A stretch of 5,208 nucleotides of DNA from Kiritimatiellales bacterium (lineage in GTDB: Bacteria; Verrucomicrobiota; Kiritimatiellia; Kiritimatiellales; Pontiellaceae), in contig DAOUQA010000153.1 in the NCBI GenBank assembly GCA_030625905.1, forward strand, positions 1 to 5,208. Reading direction: 5' to 3'. Of the stretch, positions 1-5,208 are shown in pieces. Position 1 is the first letter of the stretch. Each line of letters starts with the position of its first letter. A model generated the notes under the pieces. It worked only from the letters and a program-made list of their open reading frames with translations, did not search any database and was not told where the DNA came from. Position numbers and translations under genes: made by a program.

Positions 1-78
1 AAAAAAAACGAGCCTAGGGAAAAGTGATGAACAGAGTGTTACCCATGTACCCGGATAGTTTGTAACCCATGTCCCGAG
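1..78 (+). mobile_element. Probable edge of an insertion sequence (terminal tandem repeats)
   Basis: Two near-identical direct repeats are visible: TGTTACCCATGTACCCGGA at 37-55 and TGTAACCCATGTCCCGAG at 61-78, a 24-base period. Paired motifs of this wording are, from memory, typical of the ends of elements with DDE integrase-core transposases (IS481-like or IS21-like), where they serve as transposase-binding sites; the exact family is not certain. Reading frame 1 from base 1 gives KKNEPREK and then TGA at 25-27, which would suit the basic C-terminus of a transposase lying to the left and ending ten bases before the first repeat. Eight codons are too few to prove a gene. The rest of the element, its other end and any target-site duplication are outside the window. 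It could also be a solitary leftover end. Confidence 0.4.
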
Positions 79-262
79 TCAGACACGGTCGACTTCGGCC
101 TCCGTGCAAAGGGTCGGTCCCGTAATCTAGTAATCGGTAGCTACCCTTCTTGAAACGTCACTCAAATTTTATTCAGAACTGGGACATTTCTAATATTCCA
201 GCCTGTGGCATTCCCGCCGCGAGGAAGCGATAAAATGCTGTTCGCTTCACTAAGCCGAACTA

Positions 263-370
263 TTATTTGAATACCTTTTCGAGGAATTCCATCGTCAACT
301 CCGGGCCACGGGGGGTGAGTAGCCACGCCGTTACCGCAACGTTTACAAAGACGATTGTATTAGGGGAAAA
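263..370 (-). pseudogene. Possible decapitated 3' end of a gene
   Basis: On the minus strand, 35 codons are open between an in-frame TAG (371-373) and a TAA stop (263-265). The product is hydrophobic at first (NTIVFVNVAVTAWLL) and ends TPRGPELTMEFLEKVFK, which has the look of a natural amphipathic C-terminus rather than random translation. There is no ATG except one ten codons before the stop and no Shine-Dalgarno sequence, so it cannot be a normal intact gene. It may be the tail of a gene destroyed by rearrangement near the insertion-sequence edge. An open run of this length also arises fairly often by chance. I do not recognise the family. Confidence 0.2.
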
Positions 371-387
371 CTAGTAAAAGTTACTAG
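367..387 (-). terminator. Candidate Rho-independent terminator for the phosphoesterase unit
   Basis: Read on the minus strand, CTAGTAA-CTT-TTACTAG (371-387) forms a perfect 7-bp stem with a 3-base loop and is followed at once by TTTT (367-370). It lies about 75 bases past the phosphoesterase stop codon, in the right orientation to end that transcript. The stem is AT-rich and the T run is short, so it would be a weak terminator. Confidence 0.4.
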
Positions 388-462
388 GCTAGAGGCCTGG
401 TGCTGTCCTGTCAATGGGCGGCTACGATGGAAAGGGCGAGGGCAAACAGGAGCTGTTTCAGA

Positions 463-3204
<2,742 letters not shown>

Positions 3205-3224
3205 AAACAGGTCTCCAGATTGAG

Positions 3225-3428
3225 TTAGCGCAGATCCATATCGAGTATGCCGTCCAGCAGAAGGTTGGCCATGATAGGTCCGTCGTCGGTCATGGTGATC
3301 AGGTCGCCGACGCTAAGGACAAACTCGGGCTGCATCAGGTTTATTTTTTCTATCGCGTCCGCAAATACTGCGCAAACTGCGGTCAGGCAGAAGCCCAGGA
3401 GCATTGCGTTCTTCTTCATACCCTGCAT
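3225..3428 (-). CDS. Small exported protein resembling a metallophosphoesterase fragment
   Basis: I place the start at the ATG at 3426-3428 because GGAGG lies 6 bases before it; an upstream in-frame ATG (3542) lacks such a site. The 67-residue product has a signal peptide (MKKNAMLLGFCLTAVCAVFA at residues 4-23). The mature part begins DAIEKINLMQPEFVLSVGDL, which from memory resembles the helix plus strand-GDL block of calcineurin-like metallophosphoesterases, where the Asp binds metal. The upstream DxH block and the downstream GNH and histidine blocks of that family are absent, and after GDLI the sequence turns into an unrelated tail (MANLLLDGILDMDLR). It therefore looks like a deletion remnant, though with an intact start site and reading frame; it could instead be a real short exported peptide. 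The next gene starts 20 bases on, so the two are probably co-transcribed. Confidence 0.6.
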   Translation of the reverse strand: MQGMKKNAMLLGFCLTAVCAVFADAIEKINLMQPEFVLSVGDLITMTDDGPIMANLLLDGILDMDLR

Positions 3429-3451
3429 TTTATTCCTCCACGCTATAGATT

Positions 3452-3477
3452 CCGGGCATCGTAGCATGAGCGCCCGG
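3452..3477. promoter_or_regulatory. GC-rich inverted repeat upstream of the minus-strand unit
   Basis: CCGGGC (3452-3457) and GCCCGG (3472-3477) are perfect 6-bp inverted arms separated by 14 bases. The repeat sits 24 bases before the start codon of the mini-gene, so it could be an operator or a hairpin in the 5' leader. A short nested repeat, CCCG-GTGT-CGGG, overlaps its right arm. No clear -35/-10 pair is visible for this strand; TATAGC close to the ribosome-binding site is the only -10-like string. Confidence 0.3.
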
Positions 3478-3593
3478 TGTCGGGATAGGTAGATTGTACG
3501 CGTAGGCGCAGTAGTCTGATCCTTTCCCGAGGATTGATTCATAAGTTTAGTAAAAGGGATTCCCCCGTGTCGAGACAGTAAACCAACAATGAG

Positions 3594-3684
3594 AATAATT
3601 ATTACATTGGCGATTGACGGAGCCGTGTTAGATGACCACCATTATGCGTTTTTTCTGAATAAATATTTATACGGTACTTAAATT
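3594..3684 (+). promoter_or_regulatory. Likely promoter/operator region of the SorC-type regulator gene
   Basis: This AT-rich leader holds a -35-like TTGACG (3614-3619) with CATTAT (3640-3645) 20 bases on, a spacing longer than ideal. Two perfect short palindromes flank it: AATAATTATT (3594-3603) and ATAAATATTTAT (3659-3670), the latter 14 bases before the start codon. Regulators of this family often control their own operon, so these are candidate operator half-sites, but AT-rich palindromes this short are common by chance. No Shine-Dalgarno sequence precedes the regulator start. Confidence 0.3.
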
Positions 3685-4683
3685 ATGACAATAGCGATGC
3701 CCAATTCTGAAACAATAAAACTAGTGGCTCGATTGTACTACATCGACAACCTTTCCCAGTCGGAAATTGCACGGATGGTTTCCGTGTCGCAGGCCAAGGT
3801 CTGTCGCCTTCTTCGCCTCGCGCGGGAGCAGGGGATCGTGCAAATATCTGTGGCCGACGAGTATACGGCGCAGGATCTGGAACTGGAGAAGAAGCTTTGC
3901 GCAACCTTTTCCCTTCGCCATGCCGTGGTTATCCGTAACCTTCCATCGGTGCGCGGCGGGGGGCTTCCGAAGCATGTCGGATATTTCGGGGCGTCGGCTC
4001 TTGCCAAAATGATCCAGCCGAATCAGGTCATTGGTCTGACGGGCAGTCGCACGCTGACTGAGCTGGTTCGCCACTTGGGTTCTTTCTGCGATCCGAAGGG
4101 ATTGCGCGTGGTTCAGTTGATGGGGAGCATTGGAGCAAATATTAACGAGCATGATGCCATCGAGTTAAGCCGGAAGTTTGCCAGCTCTTTCGGTGGTGCA
4201 TTGTATTCGCTAAATTCGCCGATTTTTGTGGCGAATTCACAGGTTTGCCGTGATTTTATGGAAATGGAGCAGGTGAAGACCATCTGGAAGCTCTATCGGG
4301 AGATGGATGTTGCCTTGGTTGGAATTGGCCACCTCAAGAGTTCGGTCCTGATCGATCGGGGGGTTCTTGGGGAGGAGGATCTTGAACAGCTGCTTGAACT
4401 CGGTGCCATTGGTGAGACGTGCGGTCGCTTTTTCGATGCAAACGGGAAAGAGTGCGAGTCGGACTACCGGGATCGGGTGATCAGTATCCCGTTAGAAGAG
4501 TTGCGGCGCGTTCCCTTGGTTGTTGGGGTAACCGTTGGTGCGGAGCGGGCCGACGCGGTTGTGGCCGCAGCCCAATCCGGATTGATTAAGGCACTTATCA
4601 TCGATGAGGCCGGGGCGCGGGCGGCTTTGGAATTTGCGGCGAAAGGTCAATTTGACAAAGATTCCCTAGATTGGGACTATTAG
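3685..4683 (+). CDS. SorC/DeoR-type sugar-binding transcriptional regulator
   Basis: The 332-residue product has the full length and order of SorC-family regulators. Residues about 8-54 form a helix-turn-helix domain (LSQSEIARMVSVSQAKVCRL, 23-42). Residues about 60-325 form the effector-binding domain, related to sugar-phosphate isomerases. Landmark blocks are GLTGSRTLTELV (117-128), VVQLMGSIG (142-150), ALVGIGH (210-216), GAIGETCGRFFDANG (240-254) and GVTVGAERADAV (281-292), followed by LIIDEAGARAAL. Family members sense phosphorylated sugars or sugar alcohols and control catabolic operons; the effector here cannot be read from sequence. The first ATG is used; a second in-frame ATG lies at 3697, and neither has a good ribosome-binding site, so the start is open by a few residues. 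The gene is divergent from the exported phosphoesterase unit and is followed after 50 bases by the lipoprotein and HAD phosphatase genes. Confidence 0.92.
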   Translation: MTIAMPNSETIKLVARLYYIDNLSQSEIARMVSVSQAKVCRLLRLAREQGIVQISVADEYTAQDLELEKKLCATFSLRHAVVIRNLPSVRGGGLPKHVGYFGASALAKMIQPNQVIGLTGSRTLTELVRHLGSFCDPKGLRVVQLMGSIGANINEHDAIELSRKFASSFGGALYSLNSPIFVANSQVCRDFMEMEQVKTIWKLYREMDVALVGIGHLKSSVLIDRGVLGEEDLEQLLELGAIGETCGRFFDANGKECESDYRDRVISIPLEELRRVPLVVGVTVGAERADAVVAAAQSGLIKALIIDEAGARAALEFAAKGQFDKDSLDWDY

Positions 4684-4720
4684 ATATATACATGAATAAT
4701 ATTTCACCTGCATGTTCAAT

Positions 4721-4727
4721 AAAGGAG
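4721..4727 (+). promoter_or_regulatory. Strong ribosome-binding site that points to a CTG start
   Basis: AAAGGAG is the best Shine-Dalgarno match near the lipoprotein gene. Six bases after it (4728-4733) comes CTG (4734-4736), in frame with the lipoprotein. No ATG, GTG or TTG lies in that frame at a suitable distance downstream. The in-frame ATGs at 4671 and 4692 are upstream of this site and have no such sequence of their own. Confidence 0.65.
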
Positions 4728-4733
4728 AACCCA

Positions 4734-4991
4734 CTGAAAGCACTGCAAATCTACTCTTCTCTCGCCCTCCTGTTCGTTGCAGGTTGCGCAACGGCCTCAT
4801 CCACCGAGGCGCTTACTTTTGCCGAGGTGGAAAAGCTGGATGTGAGATCGTTCCGCGAGCGGTTGCTGGCAAGCCACGCACCGGCTCGGATGATCCGCTC
4901 GCGCTACACCGTACTCGACCTCGTCGCTGAATCGGGATGGTGGAAGTCCTGTGTCGATGCCCAGTTTGAGGCCGGAGGATTTTGGGCATGA
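4734..4991 (+). CDS. Small putative lipoprotein, probable CTG start
   Basis: From the CTG, the 85-residue product begins (M)KALQIYSSLALLFVAGC, a well-formed lipoprotein signal: one Lys, a hydrophobic core, then lipobox VAGC with Cys at residue 18. Ala at +2 after the Cys suggests outer-membrane rather than inner-membrane retention. The mature part is about 68 residues (FAEVEKLDVRSFRERLLASH and onward, ending with Trp and Cys residues near SGWWKSCVDAQFEAGGFWA). I do not recognise its family. Starting at the ATG at 4692 or 4671 would add 14 or 21 residues, including a Cys and Pro, before the signal core and would lack a ribosome-binding site; 4671 would also overlap the regulator gene. The stop overlaps the next start as ATGA, so translation of the two is probably coupled. 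Confidence 0.7.
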   Translation: MKALQIYSSLALLFVAGCATASSTEALTFAEVEKLDVRSFRERLLASHAPARMIRSRYTVLDLVAESGWWKSCVDAQFEAGGFWA

Positions 4992-5208
4992 GTAATGCGG
5001 CGACAAAACACCTCGCGGATATTCGACATCTGGCGCTCGATATGGATGGTACGATCTATGCGGGCGGAACGCTCTTCCCGTGGACCAAGCCCTTCCTCGA
5101 CCGCATGACGGAGCTGGGCATTGGATATACATTCCTCACGAACAACTCCTCGAAAAGCGCCCGCGACTATCTGGCCAAACTGGAAGCACTGGATCTGGGA
5201 GTCGAAGC
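4988..5208 (+). CDS. HAD-superfamily class IIA phosphatase, N-terminal part
   Basis: The frame starts with the ATG of an ATGA overlap with the lipoprotein stop, has GGAGG at 4974-4978 (9-base spacer), and stays open to the window edge: 73 codons of what is usually a 260-290 residue protein. Motif I is LALDMDGTIYAG (15-26), with D18 as the expected phosphorylated nucleophile and D20 as the acid/base. Motif II is FLTNNSSKS (49-57). DMDGTIY followed by LTNNSSKS is the pattern of the NagD/4-nitrophenylphosphatase/phosphoglycolate-phosphatase subfamily. These are cytoplasmic Mg-dependent phosphatases acting on small phosphate esters such as nucleotides, phosphoglycolate or sugar phosphates; the substrate is set by the cap domain, which lies beyond the window. 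Co-location with a sugar-phosphate-sensing regulator makes a sugar phosphate plausible. Confidence 0.88.
   Translation, partial: MSNAATKHLADIRHLALDMDGTIYAGGTLFPWTKPFLDRMTELGIGYTFLTNNSSKSARDYLAKLEALDLGVE

Larger units (their letters stand above)
79..462. other. Intergenic region without a convincing gene
   Basis: I see no complete gene, tRNA or CRISPR array here. The stretch separates the insertion-sequence-like edge from the 3' end of the phosphoesterase gene. It contains a weak inverted repeat (CACGG at 84-88 with CCGTG at 102-106), an orphan open frame on the minus strand (263-370) and a terminator-like hairpin at 371-387. A plus-strand frame that opens near base 400 runs antisense through the phosphoesterase gene and is not treated as real. 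Confidence 0.6.

Noticed and set aside
84..106. Inverted repeat CACGG/CCGTG as a terminator or operator
   Set aside because: Only five paired bases, a 13-base loop, no T run and no gene in a suitable position.
3429..3542. N-terminal extension of the mini-gene to the ATG at 3542
   Set aside because: The ATG at 3426-3428 has GGAGG at ideal spacing and leads directly into a signal peptide; the 38-residue extension is Arg/Thr-rich and would bury that signal.
4671..4733. N-terminal extension of the lipoprotein from ATG 4671 or 4692
   Set aside because: No ribosome-binding site precedes either ATG, the first overlaps the regulator gene, and the extension spoils the lipoprotein signal; the site at 4721-4727 points to 4734 instead.
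4797..5132. A 111-codon minus-strand frame across the lipoprotein/HAD junction
   Set aside because: It is antisense to two coupled genes with good motifs and start sites, and its product is low-complexity and unrecognisable.

Overview
The window looks like a chromosomal piece of a moderately GC-rich Gram-negative-type bacterium. A secreted beta-propeller/phosphoesterase, a lipobox lipoprotein, a SorC-type sugar regulator and a HAD-IIA phosphatase together would fit the PVC group (Kiritimatiellota, Verrucomicrobiota or Lentisphaerota). That assignment is inference from gene content and style; there is no rRNA or other marker to confirm it.

Layout. Bases 1-78 look like the edge of an insertion sequence: two near-identical 'TGTWACCCATGT' repeats, possibly preceded by the last codons of a transposase. 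Bases 79-462 hold no convincing gene. They contain an orphan reading frame that could be the broken 3' end of a gene (263-370, minus) and a small terminator-like hairpin for the minus strand (367-387). Bases 463-3428 form a two-gene minus-strand unit: a 67-residue exported mini-protein resembling a fragment of a calcineurin-like metallophosphoesterase, then, 20 bases on, a 913-residue exported protein joining a YVTN-type beta-propeller to an acid-phosphatase/phospholipase-C-type phosphoesterase domain. A compound palindrome lies in frame inside this large gene, just after the signal peptide. Bases 3429-3684 are a divergent control region with one GC-rich inverted repeat and two short AT-rich palindromes. 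Bases 3685-5208 are a plus-strand unit: a SorC/DeoR-family sugar-phosphate-sensing regulator, a small lipoprotein that probably starts at a CTG codon, and a HAD-IIA phosphatase that overlaps the lipoprotein stop by ATGA and runs off the window.

How the genes may work together. The plus-strand unit reads as a regulator of phosphorylated-sugar metabolism next to a cytoplasmic phosphatase that could act on a related phosphate ester. The divergent unit exports a phosphoesterase. A shared regulatory link across 3429-3684 is possible but not shown. I do not see a clearly new multi-gene system. The most unusual points are the likely CTG start, the palindrome carried in frame in an exported enzyme, and the mini-gene that looks like a reduced metallophosphoesterase.
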